From: Streptococcus salivarius
Lineage (GTDB): Bacteria; Bacillota; Bacilli; Lactobacillales; Streptococcaceae
DNA length: 64,000 bases
NCBI RefSeq assembly: GCF_009738225.1
Contig: NZ_CP018187.1
Coordinates: forward strand, 196,501-260,500
Reading direction: 5' to 3'
The position numbers and the translations under genes are program-made. A model generated the notes under the pieces. It was given only the letters and a program-made list of their open reading frames with translations, was not told where the DNA came from and did not search any database. This document shows positions 55,201 through 64,000 of the stretch, piece by piece; within the stretch, counting starts at the first letter, position 1; the number at the start of each line of letters is the position of its first letter.

Positions 55201-58200
55201 ATGGCAAAATTGATGCCGGGTAGAGTCCGTAATGAGGGTATTGAACTTTTTGAAAAGGATCTCATTACCATTCATCAGGTCTCAGAAACTCAGTTAGATA
55301 CAACAGTTGACCAACATCATTTAATTTATGCACTCAATGATTCTGAAATCACGTGTGACTGTGATTATTTCGCTCAAAAAGGCTATTGTCCCCATTTGGC
55401 AGCGATTGAGTATTATCTAAAAAACGACAAAGAAGGCCAGCGTCTCTTGACAGAATTGGAAGAGGAACAAGAGTCCTCTCAGGGCCAAGAGCGAGGACAC
55501 TCTTTTGGTGGTTTATTTTTAGAAGGCCTTTCCCTAAATGAGGATGATACTGTTAGATATAGCTTGATGGTAGAGGGAGAGGAATCTACCTTTGGTTCAG
55601 AGATTTGGTGGAGTATACGTTTACGTCGCTTACCAGATGAACGTTCTTATGTTATTCGAGATATTCCTGCCTTTCTCAAACTTGTAGAGGCTGAGAGTTA
55701 TTATCAGATAGGTAAGAACTATTATGAACCCCTATCGCTTATTCAATTTGACCAGGCTTCACAGGCATTTTTAGACTTCTTAGGACGGATGATTCCAGAT
55801 GAAGCCAAGACTAATTTAGACTTTATTTTACCGAATAATGCACGTCATCTTTGTCTCCCCTACGGTTTTTTTGAGGAAGGTTTGAGACGGATGCAAGATT
55901 TGGATGGCTTTAGGTTTGAATGGGAAGGAACCGAATATCACCGACTTTTGGTTGAGGATTTGACTGCTGATGCCCATCTCTTCTCGTTTGATATTTCTGT
56001 TGAGCCTAAGATGATTGAATTGACTGTTGCTGAGAAGAATAGTCAGGCCTTTTTTAATAATCGTATTCTCTTTTATCAAGGTGTTTTTTATCGTTTGAAT
56101 CGAAAACAACAAAAACTTTTGGTTGGTTTACGCTCTCTTCCAATCGGAAGCGATTTGAATAAGCATGTCAGCTTTAATCTTGATGAACAAGCCATCTTGG
56201 CTGCTAGTCTTTTTGATTTTAGGACTATGGGACCAGTTAAAGCTCCTAAAGCCTTTAATATCAAGGATTTCACACCGAGATTTCACTTTGATCTGAAAGG
56301 TGACAGTGAGGTTATACTTACATTAGCCTTTGATTTTGATGGTTTCCTAGTCCATAATCGACAAGAGTTGAGTCATTTAGGATTTACGAGTAACTATCGT
56401 CATGAGCAGGCTGTTTTCCGTTTGATGGCTAAGCATGGATTCACCCCTGATTTTCAGTCATCTAAACGATTAAGTAGCAGTCAAGAGCTCTATGATTTCT
56501 TTACGAATACTCTAGCAGAATTTGACAATACAGGGACGGTTCTGATTGGGCAGGAGTTGCGTGACTTACGGGTTGAACAGAGTCCACAGGTTCAGGTAGA
56601 GCGTCAGGGGAATTTATTAGATATTTCCTTTGATTTTTCAAGTCTTGACGATGAAGATGTGGATCATGCTTTAGCAGCTTTGATGGAAAGTTCGCCCTAT
56701 TTTATCAATCGTAGTGGTCAGTTGATTGTTTTTGACGAAGCGACGCATCGTATTAGTGAGAGTCTCAAAACTCTAAGAGCTCGATATTCAGGGCAAGGTC
56801 ACCTAGAACTAAATCAATTGACTGCCTATCAATTAATGGAGGCTCTTTCAGAAAGTGATTCTGTTCGTTTTTCAAAAGATTTCCAACTCTTAACGCAACA
56901 TTTGAGTAAACCAGAGACCTTTGATTTGCCAACTTATAAGGTAGAAGCTGACCTTCGTCCCTACCAGGAAAAGGGTGTTCAGTGGCTATCTATGTTGCAT
57001 CACTATGGTTTTGGCGGTATCTTGGCCGATGATATGGGGTTGGGGAAAACCTTGCAGACCATTGCCTATCTCTCTGCACATTTAGAAGAAGAGCAACGAG
57101 TCTTGGTTTTGTCACCATCAAGCCTGATTTACAATTGGCAGGATGAGTTTAAAAAGTTCGCTCCTCAGTTAGATGTAGCGGTTTCTTATGGACTCAAGCC
57201 AAGACGTGATGACATCATTGCTGAAGACCACCAGATTATTATTACAAGCTATGCTTCCTTCCGTCAGGATTTTGATGCCTACAAGGCTGGTAAATATGAC
57301 TATCTCATTCTCGATGAGGCTCAGGTCATGAAGAATACACAGACAAAGATTGCCCAATATCTACGTGATTTTTCTGTTCCACATTGCTTAGCACTATCTG
57401 GAACGCCTATTGAAAATCATTTGTTGGAGATTTGGTCTATTTTCCAAATTATTCTACCAGGACTTTTACCGGCTAAGAAAACTTTCCTTAAGTTAACACC
57501 AAAGGAAGTGGCTAGGTATATTTCTCCCTTTATTCTAAGACGTAGGAAAGAAGAGGTCCTTCCTGATTTACCAGATTTGATTGAAATCACTCACCAAAGT
57601 GAATTGTCAGATGCTCAAAAGGCTATCTATTTAGCGCAATTGCAACAGATGCAGCAAGGTTTAATTTCTGCAAGTGATCAGGAAATCAACCGTCGTAAGG
57701 TGGAAATTTTGTCAGGAATTACCCGCTTACGACAAATCTGTGATACCCCAGCTCTTTTTATGGACTATGCTGGAGATAGCGGAAAATTAGATAGCCTAAG
57801 AGAGTTGCTTAGTCAAATTAAGGAATCAGACCACCGTGTTCTTATCTTTTCACAATTTCGTGGGATGTTAGATATTACAGAGGGGCTCTTACAAGAATTA
57901 GGTATTTCCTCTTATAAGCTAACAGGGTCAACGCCATCTGATAGTCGTCAAGAGATGACCAGAGCCTTCAATCAAGGAAGTCGAGATGCCTTTTTGATTT
58001 CTCTAAAAGCAGGAGGAGTGGGACTGAATCTAACTGGTGCTGATACGGTTATTCTGATTGACCTTTGGTGGAATCCAGCGGTAGAAATGCAGGCTATTAG
58101 TCGTGCGCATCGTATAGGTCAGGAACAAAATGTCGAAGTTTACCGTTTGATTACAAGAGGGACTATTGAAGAGAAAATTCTTGAGCTTCAAGAAGGCAAG

Positions 58201-58296
58201 AAGAACCTTGTAACAACTGTCTTGGATGGCAATGAAAGCCGTGCCAGCATGACCGTTGAGGATATTAAAGAAATTCTTGGTATTGTAATATCTTAA
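55201..58296 (+). CDS. SNF2-family helicase with SWIM zinc finger
   Basis: A 1031-residue Swi2/Snf2 ATPase. The N-terminal SWIM finger CDCDYFAQKGYCPH is at about residues 52-65. A bacterial SNF2-associated region follows (about 130-560). The helicase core has Walker A DDMGLGKT near residue 609, DEAQ near 703, and the C-terminal motifs IFSQFRGMLD and ISRAHRIGQEQ. It probably remodels protein-DNA complexes; the exact role in streptococci is unclear. GGGGTG lies before the ATG at 55201. murC lies nearby, the common streptococcal order. Confidence 0.92.
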   Translation: MAKLMPGRVRNEGIELFEKDLITIHQVSETQLDTTVDQHHLIYALNDSEITCDCDYFAQKGYCPHLAAIEYYLKNDKEGQRLLTELEEEQESSQGQERGHSFGGLFLEGLSLNEDDTVRYSLMVEGEESTFGSEIWWSIRLRRLPDERSYVIRDIPAFLKLVEAESYYQIGKNYYEPLSLIQFDQASQAFLDFLGRMIPDEAKTNLDFILPNNARHLCLPYGFFEEGLRRMQDLDGFRFEWEGTEYHRLLVEDLTADAHLFSFDISVEPKMIELTVAEKNSQAFFNNRILFYQGVFYRLNRKQQKLLVGLRSLPIGSDLNKHVSFNLDEQAILAASLFDFRTMGPVKAPKAFNIKDFTPRFHFDLKGDSEVILTLAFDFDGFLVHNRQELSHLGFTSNYRHEQAVFRLMAKHGFTPDFQSSKRLSSSQELYDFFTNTLAEFDNTGTVLIGQELRDLRVEQSPQVQVERQGNLLDISFDFSSLDDEDVDHALAALMESSPYFINRSGQLIVFDEATHRISESLKTLRARYSGQGHLELNQLTAYQLMEALSESDSVRFSKDFQLLTQHLSKPETFDLPTYKVEADLRPYQEKGVQWLSMLHHYGFGGILADDMGLGKTLQTIAYLSAHLEEEQRVLVLSPSSLIYNWQDEFKKFAPQLDVAVSYGLKPRRDDIIAEDHQIIITSYASFRQDFDAYKAGKYDYLILDEAQVMKNTQTKIAQYLRDFSVPHCLALSGTPIENHLLEIWSIFQIILPGLLPAKKTFLKLTPKEVARYISPFILRRRKEEVLPDLPDLIEITHQSELSDAQKAIYLAQLQQMQQGLISASDQEINRRKVEILSGITRLRQICDTPALFMDYAGDSGKLDSLRELLSQIKESDHRVLIFSQFRGMLDITEGLLQELGISSYKLTGSTPSDSRQEMTRAFNQGSRDAFLISLKAGGVGLNLTGADTVILIDLWWNPAVEMQAISRAHRIGQEQNVEVYRLITRGTIEEKILELQEGKKNLVTTVLDGNESRASMTVEDIKEILGIVIS

Positions 58297-58451
58297 TTTG
58301 TTATGTTTGATATTGAAATACTAAGATGTGAAAATGCTACTAGGCAAATCTTTTGAATTAGGCTATAATAGAATACTGCAAGACGTATCTTCCCATTCCC
58401 GATTGTTTATATTAAGATACGCATTATCTCGAAAACGAAAGGAAGTCTTTT

Positions 58452-59168
58452 ATGCATCGCCAAAGACGACAATTTCCGCTGATTCCAGACGGGGAATCTT
58501 GCTTGCAAGAACCGGTCTCTATGCGCCTATATGAAAATGAAGATTTAATCACAAATATCCGTGGCCCTTACCAAGATAAGGACTACAATGATTTGTTGCC
58601 GAACTATGATTTCTTGTCAGCTAAGCCTAGCAATCGTAAGCAGGCTTCAAAACGAGTGGAGACACAAGAAGCTGGCATGACTTATGCAGAGGAAGCCCGT
58701 GAAAAGGCTAAGCGTGATGTCCGTGAGAAACGCCAAAAATTCCTCCGCCAAGAAGTTCAACAAACCAAACATACTAATAGCCGTCAACTAACTGCTAAGC
58801 CTAAGGTAGAAGCTAAGCCAAGCTTTGAGGCTACTGTTGAGCCAGCTGCTGTAACAACGGATAAAGGGCCAGTGACAGCATCTATATTGGGAGCTCCTGT
58901 AAGTGCTATCAAGCGAACTTTAGCACCTAACGGGAAACACTCAAAAATCCATCACTTGGCAAATCGTCTGCAACAGGATTCTTACATCTTGGCAGAAGTG
59001 GCTCCAACCTATCAACAGCCTAGTAACCCATCTCGTAAGAAGGTCAAGAAAAATAGCTATGACTTCTTGAAACGTAGCCAGGTTTATAATTACCCAGAAC
59101 GTCAAACTTACCGTGAACACCGAGTTGCTCAAGAATTAAATTTGACGCATTTAGAAGACGCAAACTAA
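58452..59168 (+). CDS. Uncharacterised basic protein encoded before murC
   Basis: A 238-residue hydrophilic protein with no membrane helix or signal peptide. I do not recognise a domain. Ordered-looking ends (MHRQRRQFPLIPDG at the N-terminus; NYPERQTYREHRVAQELNLTHLED at the C-terminus) flank a basic, likely disordered middle with a charged helix (AEEAREKAKRDVREKRQKFLR). A short YDFL motif appears near residues 53 and 208. AAAGGAAG precedes the ATG, and a TATAAT lies near 58364. murC follows 26 bases on, so a wall or division role is possible. Confidence 0.75.
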   Translation: MHRQRRQFPLIPDGESCLQEPVSMRLYENEDLITNIRGPYQDKDYNDLLPNYDFLSAKPSNRKQASKRVETQEAGMTYAEEAREKAKRDVREKRQKFLRQEVQQTKHTNSRQLTAKPKVEAKPSFEATVEPAAVTTDKGPVTASILGAPVSAIKRTLAPNGKHSKIHHLANRLQQDSYILAEVAPTYQQPSNPSRKKVKKNSYDFLKRSQVYNYPERQTYREHRVAQELNLTHLEDAN

Positions 59169-59194
59169 TCGCAGTGCGATTGTAAGGAGAAACT

Positions 59195-60523
59195 ATGTCA
59201 AAAACTTATCATTTTATTGGAATTAAAGGATCTGGTATGTCAGCTTTGGCTTTGATGCTCCACCAAATGGGACACAAGGTTCAAGGTTCAGATGTGGAAA
59301 AATATTACTTCACACAACGTGGTCTTGAGCAAGCAGGTATTCCTATCCTTCCTTTCGATGAAAAAAACATCACAGAAGATGTTGAATTGATTGCTGGAAA
59401 TGCCTTTCGTGAAGACAACAACGTTGAAGTTGCTTATGCGATTAAAAATGGCTACAGCTTTAAGCGTTATCACGAGTTTTTGGGTCACTTCATGGATCAA
59501 TTCACTAGCTTTGGTGTGGCAGGTGCACATGGTAAGACTTCTACAACAGGTCTCTTGTCACATGTTATGAAAAATATCACAGACACGTCATACCTTATCG
59601 GTGACGGAACTGGTCGAGGTTCTGCTAATGCACAATACTTTGTCTTTGAGTCTGATGAATATGAACGTCATTTCATGCCATACCACCCAGCATACTCAAT
59701 CATCACTAACATTGACTTTGACCATCCTGATTACTTTACAAGTATCGATGATGTGTTATCTGCCTTTGATGATTATGCTAAGCAAGTGCAAAAAGGACTC
59801 TTTGTTTACGGTGAGGATCCACACCTTCGTAAGATTACAGCCAATGCGCCAATCTATTACTACGGTTTCGAAGAAAATGATGACTTTATGGCAACAGACA
59901 TTGTTCGTACAACGACAGGGTCTAATTTCAAGGTAAAACACGATGGACAAATTCTTGGAGAATTCCATGTGCCAGCCTATGGTCGTCACAATATCTTGAA
60001 TGCAACTGCGGTTATTGGGACCCTCTATGTAGCTGGTTTCGACATGGATTTGGTTGCAGAACACCTTAAAACTTTCTCAGGTGTTAAACGTCGTTTCACA
60101 GAAAAAATTATCAGTGGTACTGTTGTCATCGATGACTTTGCTCACCATCCAACTGAAATTATTGCAACGCTTGATGCAGCACGCCAAAAGTACCCATCTA
60201 AAGAGATTGTTGCTATTTTCCAACCACATACCTTCACACGTACCATTGCTCTTCTTGATGAATTTGCTGAAGCTTTGAACGAAGCAGATGCTGTTTATTT
60301 GGCGCAAATTTATGGTTCAGCGCGTGAAGTTGACCATGGTGATGTTAAGGTTGAAGATCTTGCTGCTAAGATCAATAAACCTGCCAAAGTGGTTACAGTT
60401 GAAAACGTCTCACCTCTCCTTGACCATGACAATGCTGTTTATGTCTTTATGGGAGCTGGGGATATCCAACTTTACGAACGCTCGTTTGAAGAGCTCCTAG
60501 CAAGCTTGCAAACACACATGTAA
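59195..60523 (+). CDS. murC: UDP-N-acetylmuramate-L-alanine ligase
   Basis: A 442-residue cytoplasmic enzyme that adds the first amino acid of the peptidoglycan stem peptide. It has the N-terminal nucleotide loop [14 protein letters not shown], the ATP loop [10 protein letters not shown] near residue 110, and [11 protein letters not shown] of the Mur ligase family. AAGGAG precedes the ATG. A weak hairpin follows the gene before the acetyltransferase. Confidence 0.97.
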   Translation: MSKTYHFIGIKGSGMSALALMLHQMGHKVQGSDVEKYYFTQRGLEQAGIPILPFDEKNITEDVELIAGNAFREDNNVEVAYAIKNGYSFKRYHEFLGHFMDQFTSFGVAGAHGKTSTTGLLSHVMKNITDTSYLIGDGTGRGSANAQYFVFESDEYERHFMPYHPAYSIITNIDFDHPDYFTSIDDVLSAFDDYAKQVQKGLFVYGEDPHLRKITANAPIYYYGFEENDDFMATDIVRTTTGSNFKVKHDGQILGEFHVPAYGRHNILNATAVIGTLYVAGFDMDLVAEHLKTFSGVKRRFTEKIISGTVVIDDFAHHPTEIIATLDAARQKYPSKEIVAIFQPHTFTRTIALLDEFAEALNEADAVYLAQIYGSAREVDHGDVKVEDLAAKINKPAKVVTVENVSPLLDHDNAVYVFMGAGDIQLYERSFEELLASLQTHM

Positions 60524-60530
60524 TATATTA

Positions 60531-60564
60531 AGGGCTGTAGCGATTTCGCTCAGCTCTTTCTCTT
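60531..60564 (+). terminator. Hairpin after murC
   Basis: AGGGCTG-T-AGCGA pairs with TCGCT-C-AGCTCT; the T tract is short and broken, so termination may be partial and allow readthrough. Confidence 0.55.
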
Positions 60565-60582
60565 AATAGAAAGGAATTTAGT

Positions 60583-61077
60583 ATGCTTATTCGACATGCC
60601 CGAGAGGATGATTGGGCTGATGTTGTCCGTATCGAACAAGATAATTTTTCACCTGAAGAGGCTGCAACTCCAGAGGCTATTGCGGAGCGTTTAAAGACGA
60701 TTTGTGATACCTTTCTAATTGCTGAAATTGATGGCGTTGTAGCTGGCTACATTGAAGGGCCTGTGATTGCGGAACGTTATCTTACAGATGACTTGTTCCA
60801 TAAGGTGGTTCCTAATGCTAGTCAAGGAGGCTTTATTGCAGTTACTAGTTTGTCTATCTCCAAAGATTTTAAAGGGCAAGGGATTGGTACAGCCTTGATT
60901 GCAGCGCTTAAGGATCTAGCTATCGCCCAAAAACGCCAAGGTATTAGTTTGACTTGCCATGATTACCTGATTGCCTATTATGAGATGAATGGCTTCACTG
61001 ATGAAGGAGAATCAGAATCAAATCATGGCGGTAGCACTTGGTATAATATGGTTTGGGAGAATCCAGAAACCCATTGA
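60583..61077 (+). CDS. GNAT-family N-acetyltransferase
   Basis: A 164-residue acetyltransferase. The acetyl-CoA loop is SKDFKGQGIGTALIAALKDLA (about residues 95-115), preceded by the beta strand FIAVTSLSI. The last part has YYEMNGFTDEGESESNHGG. Substrate unknown. It sits between murC and mltG, as in other streptococci. GAAAGGA precedes the ATG. Confidence 0.9.
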   Translation: MLIRHAREDDWADVVRIEQDNFSPEEAATPEAIAERLKTICDTFLIAEIDGVVAGYIEGPVIAERYLTDDLFHKVVPNASQGGFIAVTSLSISKDFKGQGIGTALIAALKDLAIAQKRQGISLTCHDYLIAYYEMNGFTDEGESESNHGGSTWYNMVWENPETH

Positions 61078-61173
61078 ATTCAGTGTTACGTTACTGTGAC
61101 AAAGGACCAATTGATTTGCATTAACTGACTTTTTAAGATATAATGGCGTTTGTTACTATAGAGGAGGTATGCC

Positions 61174-63150
61174 TTGACGGACAAGTTTAATGAACACTCG
61201 GAATCTGCTGAAGATAGCCTAAGCTTTAAAGATCAGATTCTTCGAGATTTACAAGAAGCAACACGGCTCCGTTCTCTTCGCGAGGAGGAGCATAATAAAA
61301 GTGCAACTATGCCCGAGACACCACGTTCAACGTCAGCTGAGAGCGCTACAACACATAGTACCTCAGCGTCCAATAAAGTAAGTAACCAAGATTTTAGTTC
61401 ACATTCTGTTTCTCATAGTGCTTTCGCTAAATCTATGACTTCTGAGACAGCTCAAGATTCTCGACAAGATAGTGTTGGCTTGTTTTCTGTTTCTCAAGCT
61501 GAGTCTTTAGTGTCTGATGCTCATTCAAATGTAGCGTCTATTTCTAAAGAACCTATTGAGGAGGAGAAAAAGGTAAATATTCCTCAGGAGACTGAAACGT
61601 CGAAACGCCGTTTTAAACGTCCAGTTTGGGAAACTAGCCTTAACGAAGCATCTGAAGAGGAGTATATTCCTGCAGATGTTGCCAAGGAGCTCATTGAAGC
61701 TAAGTCTAACGAAGCTATTTATACAGACCCTAAAGAATTGGAGGCCAAATTGACCTCAGAACGTCAAAAAGAATCATTCTTGCAGGAACATCATGCAACA
61801 AGTGACCAAGCGTCGCAAGAAAAGGTTCAATCAGAGCTAGTGACTGATGGTAATGAGGATGATGAGAGTATTTCTCTAGAAGCCTCTGGAAAACCTAAGA
61901 AAAAGAAAGGTAAGAAAGTGAAGAAGAAAAAGTCTTCGCCAAAAGATGTTAAACAGGCTGACATTGTCGACGAAGAGCCGATTTCACGTTCTAACCGAAA
62001 TCACAAACGCAATAAAAATAACCGTCGTGCTGGTAAAATTGCAAGAAATATTATTATCTTCTTGCTACTTATCTTGTCAGTAGCTGCATTCTTTGGTTAT
62101 CGTTATGTTAGTGATGCTGTTGGCGCAAAAGATGTTAATTCAACTAAGTTTGTTAGTGTTGAAATTCCTGAAAATTCAGGTAGCAGTTACATTGGTCAAC
62201 TATTGGAATCAGCTGGTGTCATTAAGTCTGGTAAGGTCTTTAATTACTATACCAAGTTTAAGAACATCTCAAATCTGAAAAGTGGTTATTACAACCTTCA
62301 GGCTAGCATGACCATGGATGAAATTATTGAGGCACTTCAGAAAAAAGGAAGTGATACACCTCAGGAGCCATCTCTTGGTACGGTCTTGGTCAAAGAAGGA
62401 TACACCATTGATCAAATTGCTAAGGCAGTTGAAGTTAATTCCTCAGCGAAAAAAGGCAAAAAAACATCAACTGGACTTAAGGCAAAAGATTTCTTGAAGC
62501 TGATGAAGGATGATGCTTTCATTACTAAGATGAAAGCGAAGTACCCAACCTTGTTGGCCAACCTTCCGAATTCTACGGATGCTAAGTATGTCCTAGAGGG
62601 CTATCTGTTCCCAGCGACTTATAACATTCATGACGATACGACGGTGGAATCTTTGGCAGAGGAAATGTTGTCAACGATGGACACCTACCTATCACCTTAC
62701 TATGCGACGATTTCATCTAGCGGGCACAATGTTAATGAAATTTTGACCCTAGCTTCTCTTGTGGAAAAAGAAGGAGCTACAGATGACGACCGTAAAAATA
62801 TTGCGAGCGTCTTCTATAATCGTCTTAACTCAGACATGGCTCTACAAAGTAATATTGCAGTTCTTTATGCTCTTGGAAAACTTGGTCAGGAAACGACCTT
62901 GAAAGAGGATGCAACTATTGACACAAACATTGACTCCCCTTATAATGATTATGTTCATAAGGGGTTGATGCCAGGTCCTGTGGACAGCCCTAGTCTGTCT
63001 GCAATTGAAGCGGTTATCAATCCATCATCTACCAAGTACATGTACTTTGTTGCAGATGTAACTACTGGTAATGTTTATTTTGCTGAAAGCTATGAAGAGC
63101 ATCAGCATAACGTTGAAACTTACATTAATAGCAAACTAAAAGATAAATAG
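61174..63150 (+). CDS. mltG: Endolytic murein transglycosylase MltG
   Basis: A 658-residue membrane enzyme that cuts nascent glycan chains. A long hydrophilic cytoplasmic region (1-285), Ser/Glu/Lys rich, precedes one membrane helix (about 288-310). The extracellular YceG domain has LEGYLFPATYNI, the catalytic Glu in ASLVEKEG near residue 530, and YNDYVHKGLMPGPVDSPS. The start is TTG with GAGGAGG six bases upstream; a nearby ATG is out of frame and stops after two codons. greA follows. Confidence 0.93.
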   Translation: MTDKFNEHSESAEDSLSFKDQILRDLQEATRLRSLREEEHNKSATMPETPRSTSAESATTHSTSASNKVSNQDFSSHSVSHSAFAKSMTSETAQDSRQDSVGLFSVSQAESLVSDAHSNVASISKEPIEEEKKVNIPQETETSKRRFKRPVWETSLNEASEEEYIPADVAKELIEAKSNEAIYTDPKELEAKLTSERQKESFLQEHHATSDQASQEKVQSELVTDGNEDDESISLEASGKPKKKKGKKVKKKKSSPKDVKQADIVDEEPISRSNRNHKRNKNNRRAGKIARNIIIFLLLILSVAAFFGYRYVSDAVGAKDVNSTKFVSVEIPENSGSSYIGQLLESAGVIKSGKVFNYYTKFKNISNLKSGYYNLQASMTMDEIIEALQKKGSDTPQEPSLGTVLVKEGYTIDQIAKAVEVNSSAKKGKKTSTGLKAKDFLKLMKDDAFITKMKAKYPTLLANLPNSTDAKYVLEGYLFPATYNIHDDTTVESLAEEMLSTMDTYLSPYYATISSSGHNVNEILTLASLVEKEGATDDDRKNIASVFYNRLNSDMALQSNIAVLYALGKLGQETTLKEDATIDTNIDSPYNDYVHKGLMPGPVDSPSLSAIEAVINPSSTKYMYFVADVTTGNVYFAESYEEHQHNVETYINSKLKDK

Positions 63151-63234
63151 TCTGATTGGCTCATTAAAATCAAGCAAACAAAGAGTGATTTTGAAAATAA
63201 AGCCAAGGGCTCAAAAAATAGGAAAGAGAAAAAA

Positions 63235-63717
63235 ATGGCAGAAAAAACATATGTAATGACACAAGCGGAGAAAGAACAACTTGAAGCGGAATTGGAGGAG
63301 TACAAACTCGTCCGTCGTCCAGAAGTTGTAGAACGTATTAAGATTGCTCGTTCTTATGGTGACCTCTCAGAAAACTCTGAGTATGAAGCAGCCAAAGACG
63401 AACAAGCCTTTGTTGAAGGACAAATTCAGATTCTTGAAACAAAAATTCGTTATGCAGAAATCGTTGATAGTGATGCTGTTGCTAATGACGAGGTTGCAAT
63501 TGGTAAAACTGTTGTTGTTCAAGAAGTTGGTACAAACGACAAAGATACTTACCATATCGTTGGTGCAGCCGGTGCTGATATCTTCTCAGGTAAGATTTCA
63601 AATGAAAGTCCGATTGCTCAAGCCTTGATTGGTAAGAAAGTTGGCGACAAAGTCGCTATCGAATCACCAGCAGGTAGCTACTCTGTGGAAATCCTTAGTG
63701 TAGAAAAAACAGCCTAA
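63235..63717 (+). CDS. greA: Transcription elongation factor GreA
   Basis: A 160-residue factor that rescues backtracked RNA polymerase by stimulating transcript cleavage. The N-terminal coiled coil includes the acidic tip [23 protein letters not shown], and the C-terminal FKBP-like domain has [29 protein letters not shown] precedes the ATG. It is the last gene of the murC-mltG-greA run. Confidence 0.97.
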   Translation: MAEKTYVMTQAEKEQLEAELEEYKLVRRPEVVERIKIARSYGDLSENSEYEAAKDEQAFVEGQIQILETKIRYAEIVDSDAVANDEVAIGKTVVVQEVGTNDKDTYHIVGAAGADIFSGKISNESPIAQALIGKKVGDKVAIESPAGSYSVEILSVEKTA

Positions 63718-63758
63718 GTGACTGTTGGAATTAAGGTGTTCAATATTTGAAACTAGTG

Positions 63759-63798
63759 GGAGTGAGACAAAACAGCTGTTCTGTCGCACTCCTTTTTT
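63759..63798 (+). terminator. Terminator of greA
   Basis: GGAGTG-A-GACA pairs with TGTC-G-CACTCC and is followed by six T residues. Confidence 0.85.
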
Positions 63799-63846
63799 GC
63801 TTGTTGGCGCTATTAGGAATTAGGTTAGTCTGAATTAATCTATAAG

Positions 63847-63879
63847 AAAAGCACTCTTGGCATTTGCCAAGAGTGCTTT
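63847..63879 (-). terminator. Terminator of the minus-strand gene at the window edge
   Basis: AAAGCACTCTTGGCA and TGCCAAGAGTGCTTT form a perfect 15-bp stem with a two-base loop; T residues follow on the minus strand. Confidence 0.9.
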
Positions 63880-63884
63880 GTAGC

Positions 63885-64000
63885 TTATTTACGATTTTGC
63901 TTACCGGCGTTACGGTTTTTCTTTGGTTTACTTGCAATTGCTTGAGTATTTTTTGGTGTCACATCTTTACGCTTGATTGGTGTTGTACGAGGTGCTTTTG
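63885..64000 (-). CDS. C-terminal end of a probable YidC membrane insertase (partial)
   Basis: A minus-strand frame enters from the window edge and stops at 63885. Only about 38 residues are visible, a Lys/Arg/Asn/Pro-rich tail ending KPKKNRNAGKQNRK. Such basic tails are typical of the ribosome-contacting C-terminus of YidC2 in streptococci, and yidC lies near greA in relatives. The catalytic and membrane parts are outside the window, so other basic-tailed proteins remain possible. Confidence 0.4.
   Translation of the reverse strand, partial: KAPRTTPIKRKDVTPKNTQAIASKPKKNRNAGKQNRK

Overview
The window reads as a chromosome segment of a Streptococcus, most likely of the salivarius/thermophilus group. 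Pointers are low GC, strong AGGAGG-type ribosome sites, and several streptococcal gene orders: adcRCB; rpmG-secE-nusG behind a class A PBP gene; ponA-recU with gpsB, rnpB, a THUMP methyltransferase and mapZ; and SNF2-murC-GNAT-mltG-greA. groESL carries both a CtsR box and a CIRCE element, as described for this group. The species call is inference. I found no rRNA, tRNA, CRISPR array, insertion sequence or prophage.

0-8.2 kb: end of a dihydrouridine synthase gene, the zinc operon adcRCB with its operator, an AEC-family transporter, a glucose-type PTS EIICBA gene with a catabolite site, an EEP-family hydrolase and pgi. 8.3-11 kb: an AT-rich Rgg regulator plus ABC exporter pair. 11-17.2 kb: YebC-type regulator, yajC, then uppS-cdsA-rseP-proS. 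17.2-20.6 kb: a long structured leader encoding a Phe/Tyr-rich 21-residue peptide, followed by a fused lipoprotein-permease gene and its ATPase. 20.6-22.7 kb: groESL. 22.7-25.4 kb (minus strand): small membrane proteins and a pseudouridine synthase. 25.4-29.5 kb: pbp2A, rpmG, secE, nusG, a PAP2 phosphatase. 29.6-31.2 kb (minus): a DeoR regulator and a HAD phosphatase. 31.4-34.1 kb: leuS followed by two extra copies of its own 3' coding end.

34.1-43 kb is an accessory block rich in regulators. It holds a MarR regulator with twin operators and a BAAT-type hydrolase, yjdF with its riboswitch, a YciI/HxlR divergent pair, an ABC-2 transporter with a LytTR/DUF3021 pair, a MerR-TipAS regulator, and a MacB-like ABC transporter. 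43-47.4 kb: NAD salvage (pncB-nadE), a DUF805 protein, pepC. 47.4-64 kb: cell wall and division genes (ponA, recU, gpsB, mapZ, murC, mltG), rnpB, an SNF2 helicase, greA, and the tail of a probable yidC.

The most unusual parts are a candidate ribosome-mediated attenuator upstream of the probable aromatic amino acid transporter (17.3-17.6 kb) and the array of leuS 3'-end copies (33.88-34.12 kb). Also notable are the MarR, LytTR and MerR regulatory modules in the 34-43 kb block.
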